From: JAGPUQ01 sp963708735 | GTDB taxonomy: Bacteria; Pseudomonadota; Gammaproteobacteria; Pseudomonadales; Porticoccaceae | Direction of reading: 5' to 3' | NCBI GenBank assembly: GCA_963708735.1 | Contig: CAVPTW010000035.1 | Span: 79,659 to 143,658, forward strand | DNA: 64,000 nt | Shown here: positions 37,346 to 47,504 of the stretch, piece by piece | Layout of the letters: each line of letters opens with the position of its first letter | Position numbering within the stretch: the first letter of the stretch is position 1 | Translations under genes and position numbers: made by a program | Notes under the pieces: model-generated | The model's input: only the letters and a program-made list of their open reading frames with translations | Database searches by the model: none | What the model was told of the DNA's origin: nothing

Positions 37346-37765
37346 CTAGGAAGGTTCCGCTTCCGTCTGCCCGGCTGCATCGGCGTTTGCGCCGCCCGCC
37401 ATGCGGTCGACCACGTCCATCAATTCCTGGCGGCTGAACGGCTTGGTGAGATAGGCATCCGCGCCCACGATGCGCCCGCGGGCCTTGTCGAACAAACCGT
37501 CCTTGCTCGATAGCATCACCACCGGGATGTGGCGAAAGCGACGGTTGTTCTTGATCAGGGCACAGGTCTGGTAACCATCAAGGCGCGGCATCATGATGTC
37601 GACGAAAATGAGATCCGGGGGGGAATCGGCAATCTTTGCCAGCGAGTCGAACCCGTCCACCGCGGTAGTCACTTCGCAACCGGCGCGCACCAGCAACGTC
37701 TCCGCTGTTTTGCGGATAGTGTTGCTGTCGTCGATTACCAGAATTTTCAAGGCGTTCGAACTCAC
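37346..37765 (-). CDS. pilG: PilG, single-domain response regulator
   Basis: A 139-residue CheY-like receiver with ILVIDDSNTIRKTAE, phospho-Asp in LIFVDIMMPRLDG, and the Lys in AYLTKPFS; a short Ala/Gly-rich tail follows. The frame extends upstream to 37810, but GTG 37765 (VSSNALKILVIDD) is chosen because a GGGGGT element precedes it and other PilG proteins start just before the first beta strand. First gene of the Pil-Chp operon, divergent from gshB as in Pseudomonas. Confidence 0.9.
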   Translation of the reverse strand: MSSNALKILVIDDSNTIRKTAETLLVRAGCEVTTAVDGFDSLAKIADSPPDLIFVDIMMPRLDGYQTCALIKNNRRFRHIPVVMLSSKDGLFDKARGRIVGADAYLTKPFSRQELMDVVDRMAGGANADAAGQTEAEPS

Positions 37766-37938
37766 CGACCCCCCGTGCGCGACGCGGTGTAGCGCCCGGA
37801 TCGGGACCACAAACCATGCGCCATAATGAGTTTCTTATGTAACACAACATCGGGTTATTATCCATATTTGGTGGCCTTGATCGCCAAATGGACCGCGCTT
37901 TCGCTACTTTGTCCCCGCCCTGTCAGGAGTTGACCGCG
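37766..37938. promoter_or_regulatory. Divergent pilG / gshB promoter region
   Basis: 173 bases, markedly AT-rich in the stretch about 37825-37885. It must hold the promoter for the whole Pil-Chp operon (minus) and that of gshB-tonB (plus). TTATTAT around 37855-37861 could be a -10 for gshB, but no -35 at proper spacing is convincing, so exact promoters are not assigned. Confidence 0.45.
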
Positions 37939-38886
37939 ATGTCCCGCAACCTTGGTGTGATCATGGATCCGATTGCGACCATCAACCCGAAAAAAGATAC
38001 CACCCTGGCCTTGCTGCTGGCCGCGCAGGCGCGTGGTTGGTCGCTGTGGTACATGGAGCAGGCGGATTTGGCGCTCGAGGACTGTGTTCCCGTCGCCCGG
38101 CTGACGCCGCTATGGGTACGCGATTCCCTCACGGACTGGTTCGAGCTCGGACCGCCGGAAGCGCGGCCGCTCGAAACATTGGACTGCGTGCTGATGCGCA
38201 AGGACCCGCCCTTTGACAGCGAATACGTCTACAGCACCTACCTGCTGGAAGCCGTGGAGCGGCTCGGGGTGCTGGTGGTCAACCGGCCGGGCAGCCTGCG
38301 CGACTGCAATGAAAAAATTTTTGCCACCCGGTTCCCGCAATGTACCCCGCCGCTGCTGGTGAGCCGGGATCCGGCGCGGTTGCGCGCGTTCCACGACCAT
38401 CACGACGACGTGATTTACAAACCCCTCGACGGCATGGGCGGGATCGGGATTTTCCGGGCGCGCGCCGACGAGCCCAATCTCAGCGTCATCATCGAAACCC
38501 TGACTCAGCATGGCCGTACCACCATCATGGCGCAGCGCTATATCCCGGAAATCGTCGCGGGTGACAAGCGCATCCTGGTCGTGGACGGTGAGGCCGTGCC
38601 CTACTGCCTGGCGCGGGTGCCGGCGGTGGGCGAGGTGCGCGGCAACCTGGCGGCGGGTGGCAGCGGCATCGTGCAGCCGCTGTCGGAGCGGGACCGCTGG
38701 ATCGTCGCACAGGTTGCACCGACGCTGCGCGAGCTCGGGCTGCTGTTCGTGGGGCTCGACGTCATCGGCGACTATCTGACCGAGATCAATGTCACCAGTC
38801 CCACCTGTGCGCGGGAAATTGACTACGCAATGGACACCGACATCGGCGGACGTCTGCTGACGGCGATCGAGCGGCGACTGCGTTGA
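37939..38886 (+). CDS. gshB: Glutathione synthetase
   Basis: 315 residues, cytosolic ATP-grasp enzyme joining glycine to gamma-glutamylcysteine. Motifs: LGVIMDPIATINPKKDTT at the start, VLMRKDPPFDSEYVY, VIYKPLDGMGGIGIFR (ATP loop), RGNLAAGGSG and EINVTSPTCAREI. The length equals E. coli GshB. ATG 37939 is used instead of an in-frame codon 17 positions upstream because CAGGAG precedes it and the protein start aligns with known GshB. The stop overlaps the TTG start of tonB. Confidence 0.96.
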   Translation: MSRNLGVIMDPIATINPKKDTTLALLLAAQARGWSLWYMEQADLALEDCVPVARLTPLWVRDSLTDWFELGPPEARPLETLDCVLMRKDPPFDSEYVYSTYLLEAVERLGVLVVNRPGSLRDCNEKIFATRFPQCTPPLLVSRDPARLRAFHDHHDDVIYKPLDGMGGIGIFRARADEPNLSVIIETLTQHGRTTIMAQRYIPEIVAGDKRILVVDGEAVPYCLARVPAVGEVRGNLAAGGSGIVQPLSERDRWIVAQVAPTLRELGLLFVGLDVIGDYLTEINVTSPTCAREIDYAMDTDIGGRLLTAIERRLR

Positions 38887-39776
38887 GTTCGAGCGTCCCC
38901 CGGTTTCCGCGGACATTCAATAACCGCGACCAGGACCGACTGGGTTTTGCGCTGCTGCTGGCCCTCGCGCTCCATGTCATCGTCTTGTTCGGTGTCGGTT
39001 TCGCGGTCGATCCGCCGCAGTCATCCCCTTCACTGGAGGTCACCCTGGCGGTAACCGCGGCGGAGCGGCCTCCCGAAAAGGCCGATTTTCTGGCGCAAAG
39101 CAACCAGTCGGGCGGCGGGGACCAGCGGGATCCCAGTGAGTTGAGTCAGGTGCAGGCGGCAGACTTCACGGAAACCCGCGTCCTGGAGGCACAGCCCCTG
39201 GCGGAAGCGCCCGTCCCCCCAGCGCCAGACGGTGGCGCCGGCCCTGCCCCGGTAACCACGCTGGCTCCGAATTCCGCCATCGCGGTACCCATCCCCGCGG
39301 ACGCCGCCGCGACCGCGGCCGTCGATCCCCAACCGCTGCCGCAGGTCAGCGAGGAAATCGCCAGTTTGCGTGCCAAGCTGGGCAAGCTGCGCAACTCCTA
39401 TAGCCGTCTGCCCAACGTGTTGCGCGTCACGGCCGTCAGTACCCGTGCCGACCAGGCTGCGGCCTACCTCGACGATTGGGAAACCCTGGTGGAGACCGTC
39501 GGCAACGAGCACTATCCCGAGGAGGCGCGTCGTGATCGTATCTTCGGCAACTTGCGGCTCGCGGTACGCCTGCGCCCCGACGGTACCGTGGACGATGTCG
39601 AAATTCTGGCGAGCTCGGGTCAGCGTGTGCTTGATCTCGCCGCCATCCGCACCATACGTCTGGCCGCGCCGTTCAAACCGTTTCCGGCCGAGCTTCGCCA
39701 ATGGGACCGGATGGAGATCATCCGTACCTGGCAGTTCATGCCCGGCAATCGCCTCCAGACCAGCGCTGTGGAATGA
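38883..39776 (+). CDS. tonB: TonB-family energy transducer
   Basis: 297 residues. An N-terminal TM anchor (LLLALALHVIVLFGVGFAV, about 22-40), a Pro/Ala-rich periplasmic spacer, and a C-terminal TonB domain (LRLAVRLRPDGTVDDVEILA, ...GQRVLDLAAIRTIRLAAPF). TTG 38883 overlaps the gshB stop (TTGA). In P. aeruginosa the gene at this position, tonB3, is needed for twitching motility and pilus assembly, and the synteny suggests the same here. It could also serve the TonB receptor at 14.6 kb. No exbB/exbD is in the window. Confidence 0.88.
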   Translation: MSSSVPRFPRTFNNRDQDRLGFALLLALALHVIVLFGVGFAVDPPQSSPSLEVTLAVTAAERPPEKADFLAQSNQSGGGDQRDPSELSQVQAADFTETRVLEAQPLAEAPVPPAPDGGAGPAPVTTLAPNSAIAVPIPADAAATAAVDPQPLPQVSEEIASLRAKLGKLRNSYSRLPNVLRVTAVSTRADQAAAYLDDWETLVETVGNEHYPEEARRDRIFGNLRLAVRLRPDGTVDDVEILASSGQRVLDLAAIRTIRLAAPFKPFPAELRQWDRMEIIRTWQFMPGNRLQTSAVE

Positions 39777-39834
39777 TCCATGTGCGGCCAGGCGGGCTCT
39801 TGTTTTGTGGCGATCGCATCCCAATACTGACGGC

Positions 39835-40419
39835 ATGGACACACCTGTTAACAGCGGACCCTTCGTCTGTCTTGATCACCATTTTCTGATTGCCATGCCC
39901 GGGTTGCTGGATCCGGCGTTTGCCCATTCCCTGGTCTACATCTGCAAGCATACCCCCGACGGCGCCATGGGCTTGCGCGTCGATCATTCGCTGGACGTAA
40001 CGCTGCGGGAGCTCTTCCTGCAACTGCACCTGCCTTGTAACGGCGCGCTGGCCGACCGCTTGGTGCTGGCTGGCGGGCCGGTGCGCAGCGAGTGGGGGTT
40101 TGTCTTGCATCCCAAAACGCAACGCCAGTGGCACTCCACCCTGGACATCGCTGACGGCGTCGCGCTGACCGCGTCGCGCGACATCATCGAGGCGCTGGCA
40201 ACCGGCGTCGAGGCACCCGAACAAAGTCTGGTGGCACTGGGCTACGCGGGCTGGGGTGCGGGTCAGCTGGAGCAGGAGCTGCGCGCCAATGCGTGGCTTA
40301 CGGTGCCCGGCGAACCGGCGCTGCTGTTCGATGTGCCGATGGAGCAACGCACCCGGAGCGTGGCAGCCCGTATCGGTGTCGATCTCGCCAAATTGAGCAC
40401 CAGTGTCGGCCACGCCTGA
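39835..40419 (+). CDS. yqgE: YqgE/AlgH family protein
   Basis: 194 residues of the UPF0301 family: FLIAMPGLLDPAFAHSLVYI, GPVRSEWGFVLH, LVALGYAGWGAGQLEQEL, NAWL. Its biochemical role is unsettled; AlgH was named from alginate regulation. ATG 39835 gives the standard length, whereas the frame stays open far upstream without homology. Its last 17 bases overlap ruvX, its usual partner. Confidence 0.92.
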   Translation: MDTPVNSGPFVCLDHHFLIAMPGLLDPAFAHSLVYICKHTPDGAMGLRVDHSLDVTLRELFLQLHLPCNGALADRLVLAGGPVRSEWGFVLHPKTQRQWHSTLDIADGVALTASRDIIEALATGVEAPEQSLVALGYAGWGAGQLEQELRANAWLTVPGEPALLFDVPMEQRTRSVAARIGVDLAKLSTSVGHA

Positions 40420-40858
40420 AGCGCACGTCTCCCTGCTGTGTTTCGATTTTGGCACCCGCCAGATCGGCGTTGCCTATGGACAGACGGTGTCCGGTACCGC
40501 GCAACCGGTTGCCGTGCTGCGCGCACGCGACGGCCAGCCCCAGTGGGAACAGATAGCGCGGCTGGTCGCCGAGTGGCAGCCCCAGCGGCTGCTGGTCGGA
40601 TGGCCCCTCAACATGGATGGCACGGAAAGCGAGTTTTGCGCGCGTGCGCGGCGCTTTGCGGGTCGCCTGCACGCGCGCACGGGAAAACCGGTCACCCTCG
40701 TGGACGAACGGCTGTCGACGGCTGAAGCGAAACGCGACAGCGATGGTGGCCGCGACCATCGCCACAACGACTACCGCCGCAACCCGGTGGACGGCCTGGC
40801 AGCGGCGTTGATTCTGCGCACCTGGCTGTCCGAGCCGGCCGCCGGCCGTGACCTGTAG
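40403..40858 (+). CDS. ruvX: RuvX/YqgF RNase H-fold nuclease
   Basis: 151 residues. CFDFGTRQIGVAYGQ (first catalytic Asp), LLVGWPLNMDGTES, VTLVDERLSTAEAKR (Glu) and NPVDGLAAALIL (last Asp) are the YqgF motifs. The family is linked to pre-16S rRNA 5'-end processing and Holliday-junction resolution. GTG start at 40403 inside the end of yqgE. In Pseudomonas pyrR-pyrB-pyrC follow; here pilU (opposite strand) follows directly. Confidence 0.92.
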   Translation: MSATPEAHVSLLCFDFGTRQIGVAYGQTVSGTAQPVAVLRARDGQPQWEQIARLVAEWQPQRLLVGWPLNMDGTESEFCARARRFAGRLHARTGKPVTLVDERLSTAEAKRDSDGGRDHRHNDYRRNPVDGLAAALILRTWLSEPAAGRDL

Positions 40859-40880
40859 ACGGTGCCTGCTGAGCTTCCGG

Positions 40881-42038
40881 CTAATAGCGCTGGAAGAGTC
40901 GCGTATGCTCGGAGTCTTCTTCCTTGAGGACAAAGTCGTCGGCGGCGTTGGCAAGATAGTTGGGATCGGTCTCCGACTGTAGTTTGATCATCAGGCGCAG
41001 GTCGTTTTTCGAATCCGCTGCCGCGAGGGCATCTTCGTAGGTGACGACGCCATCGTTGTAGAGCCGGAACAGGGCCTGGTCGAACGTCTGCATGCCGAGT
41101 TCCGTAGAGCGGGTCATCAGCTCCTTCAGCTTGTGCACCTCGCCCTTGCGGATCAGATCGGATGCCAGTGGCGTGTTGATCAGGATCTCGACGGCCGCGC
41201 GCCGACCCTTGCCGTCGGCGGTCGGGATCAACTGCTGCGCGACCATGGCGCGCAGGTTGAGCGACAGGTCCATCCACAACTGGGGGTGGCGTTCGGCCGG
41301 GAAGAAGTGCTGAATGCGGTCGAGCGCCTGGTTGGCATTGTTGGCGTGCAGGGTGGTCAATACCAGGTGGCCGGTCTCCGCGAAGGTGATGGCATGTTCC
41401 ATGGTTTCGCGGGTGCGGATCTCGCCGACCAGGATCACGTCGGGGGCCTGGCGCAAGGTATTCTTCAACGCCACCTCGTAGGATTCGGTGTCGATGCCTA
41501 CTTCCCGCTGGGTGACGATGCAGCCCGCGTGCTGGTGGATGAACTCGATGGGATCCTCGACCGAGATGATATGCCCGCGGCTGTTGCGGTTACGGTGTCC
41601 CACCATGGCCGCGAGCGTGGTCGATTTGCCGGTGCCGGTAGCGCCGACCAAAAAGATGATGCCGCGCTTGGTCATCACCAGTTCGTCGAGGATGGGCGGC
41701 AGCAGCAGCTCCTCGACGGTGGGAATCCGGGTTTCGATCAGACGCAATACCATGCCGACATCGTTGCGCTGATAGAACGCACTCACCCGAAAGCGGGCGT
41801 GCTCGACGTGCTCGGAGGTGATCGCAAAGTTGAGCTCATGATGGGCGTGAAACTCGGCGCGCTGCTGGTCGTCCATCACGGCTTCCACCAGCTCGCGGGC
41901 CTGGCGCCCTGACAGCGGTACTTTTCCCACCGGCATTATCTTGCCGTTGATTTTCAGGCTCGGCGGTACACCGCGGGTAATGAACAGATCCGACGCCTTT
42001 TTGTCGAGCATCAATTTCAGAAGACTATCGAATTCCAT
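40881..42038 (-). CDS. pilU: PilU, type IV pilus retraction ATPase paralogue
   Basis: 385 residues, hexameric cytoplasmic ATPase acting with PilT in pilus retraction. Walker A GATGTGKSTTLAAM, the Asp box ISVEDPIEF, Walker B region DVILVGEIRTRETM and the HLVLTTLHAN His box are all present. The C-terminal extension (PNYLANAADDFVLKEED...) distinguishes PilU from PilT. It lies 48 bases downstream of pilT, same strand, presumably one operon. Confidence 0.95.
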   Translation of the reverse strand: MEFDSLLKLMLDKKASDLFITRGVPPSLKINGKIMPVGKVPLSGRQARELVEAVMDDQQRAEFHAHHELNFAITSEHVEHARFRVSAFYQRNDVGMVLRLIETRIPTVEELLLPPILDELVMTKRGIIFLVGATGTGKSTTLAAMVGHRNRNSRGHIISVEDPIEFIHQHAGCIVTQREVGIDTESYEVALKNTLRQAPDVILVGEIRTRETMEHAITFAETGHLVLTTLHANNANQALDRIQHFFPAERHPQLWMDLSLNLRAMVAQQLIPTADGKGRRAAVEILINTPLASDLIRKGEVHKLKELMTRSTELGMQTFDQALFRLYNDGVVTYEDALAAADSKNDLRLMIKLQSETDPNYLANAADDFVLKEEDSEHTRLFQRY

Positions 42039-42086
42039 TGTCCAACCCTCTGCGGCGCGGGCGCCACGGGTCCCTGGCGCCGCGGA

Positions 42087-43124
<1,038 letters not shown>

Positions 43125-43197
43125 GTTCAGTCCTGTTGATTCCTGGTAGATCGCCGCCCCGACCCGGGTGCGCTGCCCGGCTGGCCGTCTCAAGTAT

Positions 43198-43905
43198 ATG
43201 TTCAAACTAGCGAAAAACATAAGCCGAGTGCGCGCGGAAATCCATCGTGCGGCGCAGGCCGCGGGCCGAAAAGCCAACACCATCATGTTGGTCGCCGTGA
43301 GCAAGGGCCAACCGGTCGAGGCCATTGCCGCCGCCGCTGCCGCGGGCGTTCGCGACTTTGGCGAGAATCAGGTCCAGGAAGCGCTGAAAAAAATGGCCGC
43401 GCTCAGCCACGCGCATCTCCGCTGGCATTTCATCGGTCCGGTACAGTCCAACAAAACCCGCGCCATCGCGGAGCATTTCGACTGGCTGCACAGCCTCGAT
43501 CGGTTATCCATCGCCGAACGCCTCGCGCGCCAGCGCCCGCCCGCCATGGCACCGCTGGAGGTTTGCCTGCAAGTGAATATCGACCGCGAAGCGACCAAGG
43601 CCGGTGTCGATCCCGACCAGCTCGAAGCCCTGGCGCTGGAAGTGGCGACATTGCCCAATCTCCGGCTGCGGGGTTTGATGGCCATTCCGCGACCGCGTAC
43701 AGGAGCGAATCAGCGGGAGCCGTTTCGGGAGCTGGCGTTGCTGCTGGCGCGGTTGCGCGCCACGTCGCCCCGGTTCGCGGGTTTGGATACACTGTCCATG
43801 GGCATGTCAGCGGACCTCGCAGCGGCCATCGCCGAAGGCGCCACCATCGTCCGCGTCGGCCGCGCGATTTTCGGCCCGCGCCCGGATCTTCAACCCCACC
43901 CGTAG
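43198..43905 (+). CDS. yggS: YggS-family PLP homeostasis protein
   Basis: 235 residues. Single-domain PLP-binding barrel that buffers pyridoxal phosphate. The PLP lysine is in IMLVAVSKGQP; further motifs are DFGENQVQEAL, WHFIGPVQSNK and LSMGMSADLAAAIAEGAT with the phosphate contact VRVGRAIFG. ATG 43198 is preceded only by a weak ribosome site. It heads a plus-strand run with proC, yggT and yggU, as in other gammaproteobacteria. Confidence 0.94.
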   Translation: MFKLAKNISRVRAEIHRAAQAAGRKANTIMLVAVSKGQPVEAIAAAAAAGVRDFGENQVQEALKKMAALSHAHLRWHFIGPVQSNKTRAIAEHFDWLHSLDRLSIAERLARQRPPAMAPLEVCLQVNIDREATKAGVDPDQLEALALEVATLPNLRLRGLMAIPRPRTGANQREPFRELALLLARLRATSPRFAGLDTLSMGMSADLAAAIAEGATIVRVGRAIFGPRPDLQPHP

Positions 43906-43916
43906 GAATTCGTTGC

Positions 43917-44753
43917 GTGCAGCACAGCAAACTGGTGTTCATCGGCGGCGGCAACATGGCCGCCAGCCTTATCGGCGGCTTGATTGCGCAGGGCTATCCT
44001 GCGAGCTGCATCACCGCTTGCGATCCGGCCGCGGAGGCGCGTACGCGCCTCGCGACGCAGTTCGGAGTTGCCACCACGGATGACAATCGCGGCGCCGTCG
44101 CGGCGGCCGAAGTTGTGGTGCTGGCGGTCAAGCCCCAGGTGATGGCGACCGTTGTTGAACAGCTCGCTCCCGCCGTCGGCCGCGGGGTGCTGGTGATTTC
44201 CATCGCCGCCGGCGTGCCCGTCGCGGCACTGGCCGGATTCCTGGGCGCGGATATCGCCATCGTTCGCTGCATGCCGAATACGCCGGCGCTGGTGGGCACG
44301 GGTGCCACCGGACTCTACGCCGGCGCCGGCGTCAGTGCGGCACAACGCCGCATTGCGGCGGACATTCTGGGCGCGGTCGGCACCACGGTCTGGGTTTCGA
44401 GCGAGCGCGAAATCGATGCGGTCACGGCGCTATCCGGCAGCGGCCCCGCTTACTTTTTTCTGGTGATGGAAGCGATGATGGCGGCGGGCGTCACGCTTGG
44501 ATTGACGCCCGAGGTCGCGGGTCAGTTGACGCTGCAAACCGCGCTCGGGGCCGCGCGCATGGCGCTCGACAGCGATGTGGACGTGGCTGAGCTGCGCCGC
44601 CGGGTTACGTCGCCGGGTGGAACGACCGCAGCGGCACTCGCGGTGCTCGACGCCGGTGGCTTGACCGCGCTCTTCGCGCGCGCTCTCGCCGCCGCCGATG
44701 CGCGCGGACGGGAGATGGGTGCGGCCATGCTTCGGGAGCACCCGCAGTCATGA
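43917..44753 (+). CDS. proC: Pyrroline-5-carboxylate reductase
   Basis: 278 residues, last step of proline synthesis. NAD(P) motif VFIGGGNMAASLIGGLI, VVLAVKPQ, RCMPNTPALVGTGATGLY, and the ProC signature VTALSGSGPAYFFLVMEAM with RRVTSPGGTTAAAL. Start GTG 43917, 11 bases after the yggS stop, behind TAGGAA. Its stop overlaps yggT by 4 bases (ATGA). Confidence 0.95.
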   Translation: MQHSKLVFIGGGNMAASLIGGLIAQGYPASCITACDPAAEARTRLATQFGVATTDDNRGAVAAAEVVVLAVKPQVMATVVEQLAPAVGRGVLVISIAAGVPVAALAGFLGADIAIVRCMPNTPALVGTGATGLYAGAGVSAAQRRIAADILGAVGTTVWVSSEREIDAVTALSGSGPAYFFLVMEAMMAAGVTLGLTPEVAGQLTLQTALGAARMALDSDVDVAELRRRVTSPGGTTAAALAVLDAGGLTALFARALAAADARGREMGAAMLREHPQS

Positions 44754-45337
44754 ATACAGTGATCCAGTTACTGGTCTACGCCATTCGATCTGCCGGCGCA
44801 CTGCTGGCAATATTGTTTCTGTTGCGATTTTTGCTGCAACTGGCGCGTGCCAGCTTTTACAACCCGATCTCCCAGTTCGTGTATCGGGCCTGTCGGATCC
44901 CGGTGGACGGCCTCACTCACCTGCTGCCCGCGGTGGGCCGCTTCAGCACCGCCAGTCTGGTGCTCGCCCTGGCGATGGAATGGCTCGCCATCATTTTCAC
45001 GCTGCTGGTCGTGGGCGCCGGCTTGCCGGGGCTCATTCTGGTGCTGTGGTGGGGCGCGCTCGGGCTGGCAATGCTGCTGGCCAATCTGTATTTCTACGGC
45101 ATTTTCGTCATGGTCGTGCTGAGCTGGGTGGCGCCTCAGACCCACCACCCCGCTGCCGTACTGCTCATGCAGTTGCTGGAACCCGTGCTCGGCCCGGCGC
45201 GGCGCATCATCCCGTCGCTGGGCTGCCTTGACCTGTCGCCGATGCTGGTACTGTTCGCGCTGGGAGCCCTGCGCCTGCTGCTCCACAATCTGGCTGCGGC
45301 CAGCGGCATGATCGCGGGTCTGGTGCCGGGATTTTGA
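44750..45337 (+). CDS. yggT: YggT-family integral membrane protein
   Basis: 195 residues with four to five hydrophobic segments in two repeats (LLAILFLLRFLLQLARASFYNP... and MLLANLYFYGIFVMVVLSWVAP). Each carries the YggT motif of an aromatic/Asn-Pro segment (FYNPISQFVYR; MQLLEPVLGPARRIIPSLG). Linked in the literature to osmotic tolerance and cell-division-associated functions, but without a firm biochemical role. Overlaps proC by 4 bases. Confidence 0.9.
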   Translation: MNTVIQLLVYAIRSAGALLAILFLLRFLLQLARASFYNPISQFVYRACRIPVDGLTHLLPAVGRFSTASLVLALAMEWLAIIFTLLVVGAGLPGLILVLWWGALGLAMLLANLYFYGIFVMVVLSWVAPQTHHPAAVLLMQLLEPVLGPARRIIPSLGCLDLSPMLVLFALGALRLLLHNLAAASGMIAGLVPGF

Positions 45338-45340
45338 TCG

Positions 45341-45649
45341 GTGACGACCGCCGGACCCTATGGGCAGTGGCGCGGTGACACCCTGATTCTGCGCTGCCGG
45401 GTGCAGCCTGGCGCGCGGCGCGACGCTTTCCTCGGCGCTTACGGCGACCGCCTCAAGCTGGGGCTGGCGGCGCCGCCGGTGGATGGCAAGGCGAATGCGC
45501 GCGCGATCGAGTTTCTGGCCGCCGCGTTCGGAGTGCCCAAATCGCGGGTGACACTGGTGCGCGGCAGCCGCAGTCACGACAAGGTGTTTGCCATCGCAGC
45601 GCCGAGCCGGTTACCGGCCGAGGCGCTGGTGGCGGGGTCGCCGCCCTGA
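45341..45649 (+). CDS. yggU: DUF167/YggU family protein
   Basis: A 102-residue small soluble protein: LRCRVQPGARRDAFLG, LKLGLAAPPVDGKANARAIEFLA and SRVTLVRGSRSHDKVF are the DUF167 signature. Function unknown. GTG start at 45341, three bases after the yggT stop. Confidence 0.92.
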   Translation: MTTAGPYGQWRGDTLILRCRVQPGARRDAFLGAYGDRLKLGLAAPPVDGKANARAIEFLAAAFGVPKSRVTLVRGSRSHDKVFAIAAPSRLPAEALVAGSPP

Positions 45650-45729
45650 CGCAGAGCGGGTGACCCAGACCGCGCTTGCCTGTGTCGGACCCCGTCTTTA
45701 GACTTCGCGGGTTATGAGAGTCGTACCCC

Positions 45730-46878
45730 ATGCCGGACAGCTTTCCCCCTGATTCCGTTGGTCTGGCTGTGCCAGAGGTCCATCACTTTACCGAGCCCCT
45801 CGAACTGAGCTGTGGCCGGCAGCTGGCTTCCTATGATCTCGTGGTCGAAACCTACGGCGAGCTCAACGCCGCGCGCACCAACGCGGTATTGATCTGCCAC
45901 GCCCTGAGCGGCAGCCATCACGCGGCCGGGTACCACAGCGCGGACGCTGCCAAACCCGGATGGTGGGATGACTACATCGGCCCCGGCAAACCCATCGATA
46001 CCCGGCGCTTCCATGTGGTTTGCCTGAACAATCTCGGCGGCTGTCATGGCAGCACTGGCCCGCGCACGATCAATCCCGAAACCGGCAAGCGCTGGGGCAA
46101 GCATTTCCCGCCGCTGCGGGTGCGCGACTGGGTGCTGAGTCAGGCCCGGCTCGCCGACCGCCTGGGCATCGAGCAATGGGCGGCAGTGATCGGCGGCAGC
46201 CTGGGCGGCATGAACGCGATGCGCTGGGCGCTCGAATATCCCGAGCGTGTCCGCCACTGCGTGGTGATTGCCTCGGCCCTGAAGCTGACCGCGCAGAATA
46301 TCGCCTTCAACGAAATCGCCCGGCGCGCGATTCGCTCCGACCCGGATTTCCGCGACGGCGACTTTGCCGAGCACGGCGTCGTGCCGCGCAACGGCCTTGC
46401 GCTCGCGCGGATGGTAGGCCATGTGACTTACCTGTCTCACGCCCTGATGGGACTGCGATTTGGCCGCGAGCTGCGCTCCGGTTCCTTCGAGCGCGGCCTG
46501 GAGGCGCCGATCGAATTCAAGGTGGAAAGTTACCTGCATTATCAGGGCGACAAATTTGCCGAGAGTTTCGACGCCAACACCTATCTCCTGATTACCAAGA
46601 TGCTCGACTATTTTGATCTGGCACGGGAATACGGTGACGATCCGGTAGCGGCGTTTAGAACCGCGTGCGCACGGTTCCTGGTGATTTCCTTCACCAGCGA
46701 CTGGCGCTTTGCGCCGCAACGGTCGGAGGAAATCGTCCAGGCTCTGGTCGCCGCCAATCGCGACGTGGCCTATGCGTGCATCGACTCCGACATGGGGCAC
46801 GACGCCTTCCTGCTGCCCAATGCCCGCTACGAAAAACTGTTGCGGACCTACATGAACCGGGTTGCGGAGACCTGCTGA
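45730..46878 (+). CDS. metX: Homoserine O-acyltransferase MetX
   Basis: 382 residues, alpha/beta-hydrolase fold. It acylates homoserine for methionine synthesis. Catalytic Ser in GGSLGGMNAMRWAL (about 154), Asp in SFTSDWRFAP, His in DSDMGHDAFLLP. In gammaproteobacteria with MetW the acyl donor is usually succinyl-CoA; sequence alone cannot decide acetyl against succinyl. Its stop overlaps the metW start (TGATG). No SAM riboswitch is recognisable in the 80 bases upstream. Confidence 0.94.
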   Translation: MPDSFPPDSVGLAVPEVHHFTEPLELSCGRQLASYDLVVETYGELNAARTNAVLICHALSGSHHAAGYHSADAAKPGWWDDYIGPGKPIDTRRFHVVCLNNLGGCHGSTGPRTINPETGKRWGKHFPPLRVRDWVLSQARLADRLGIEQWAAVIGGSLGGMNAMRWALEYPERVRHCVVIASALKLTAQNIAFNEIARRAIRSDPDFRDGDFAEHGVVPRNGLALARMVGHVTYLSHALMGLRFGRELRSGSFERGLEAPIEFKVESYLHYQGDKFAESFDANTYLLITKMLDYFDLAREYGDDPVAAFRTACARFLVISFTSDWRFAPQRSEEIVQALVAANRDVAYACIDSDMGHDAFLLPNARYEKLLRTYMNRVAETC

Positions 46879-47471
46879 TGCTGCGCCTCGATCTGGATAT
46901 CGTGCAGCGCTGGATTGCGCCCGGCAGCCGGGTGCTCGATCTCGGCTGCGGCGATGGCGAGCTGCTGCGGGTGCTGATGGATAGCCGCGGCGTGGAAGGC
47001 TACGGCATCGAAATCGACCCGGAGAAAATCACCCACTGCGTCGCCCGCGGTGTCAACGTGATCGAAGCCGATGTCGATCAGGGTCTTACCGACTTCCCGG
47101 ACAAAAGCTTTGACACCGTGTTGATGGCCAACTCCATGCAGGTCCTGCGCCGTCCCGATCACGCCATCGCCGAGATGCTGCGGGTGGGTCAGGAGTGCAT
47201 CGTCACCTTCCCGAATTTCGGCAATATCCGCACCCGCCTGTTCCTCGCCATCTGGGGCCGCATGCCGGTCACCCGGCAGTTGCCGTATCAGTGGTATGAC
47301 ACACCCAACATTCACTTTTGCACGGTGCGGGATTTCGAGAGTCTGTGCCGGGAACAGTCGATCCGGGTGCTGCATCGCGAATTTGTTGCCGAACAATTCC
47401 CCGATCGGCTGCTCAAAGGAGTATGGTCCAATCTGTTCAGTGCAACGGCGATCTACCACTTGGCGAAATAA
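46878..47471 (+). CDS. metW: MetW
   Basis: 197 residues with a class I methyltransferase fold (SRVLDLGCGDGELLRVL, GYGIEIDPEKI, DTVLMANSMQ). MetW is needed for full MetX activity in pseudomonads rather than being a proven methyltransferase. ATG 46878 shares bases with the metX stop. The frame upstream is metX read out of phase. Confidence 0.93.
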   Translation: MLRLDLDIVQRWIAPGSRVLDLGCGDGELLRVLMDSRGVEGYGIEIDPEKITHCVARGVNVIEADVDQGLTDFPDKSFDTVLMANSMQVLRRPDHAIAEMLRVGQECIVTFPNFGNIRTRLFLAIWGRMPVTRQLPYQWYDTPNIHFCTVRDFESLCREQSIRVLHREFVAEQFPDRLLKGVWSNLFSATAIYHLAK

Positions 47472-47504
47472 CCCGTCTCCCATGATTACCCGAGGACGCG
47501 ACCC

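Noticed and set aside
45650..45729. Possible SAM-responsive riboswitch upstream of metX
   Set aside because: Only 80 bases, no conserved riboswitch stem pattern, and metX probably shares transcription with the upstream genes.
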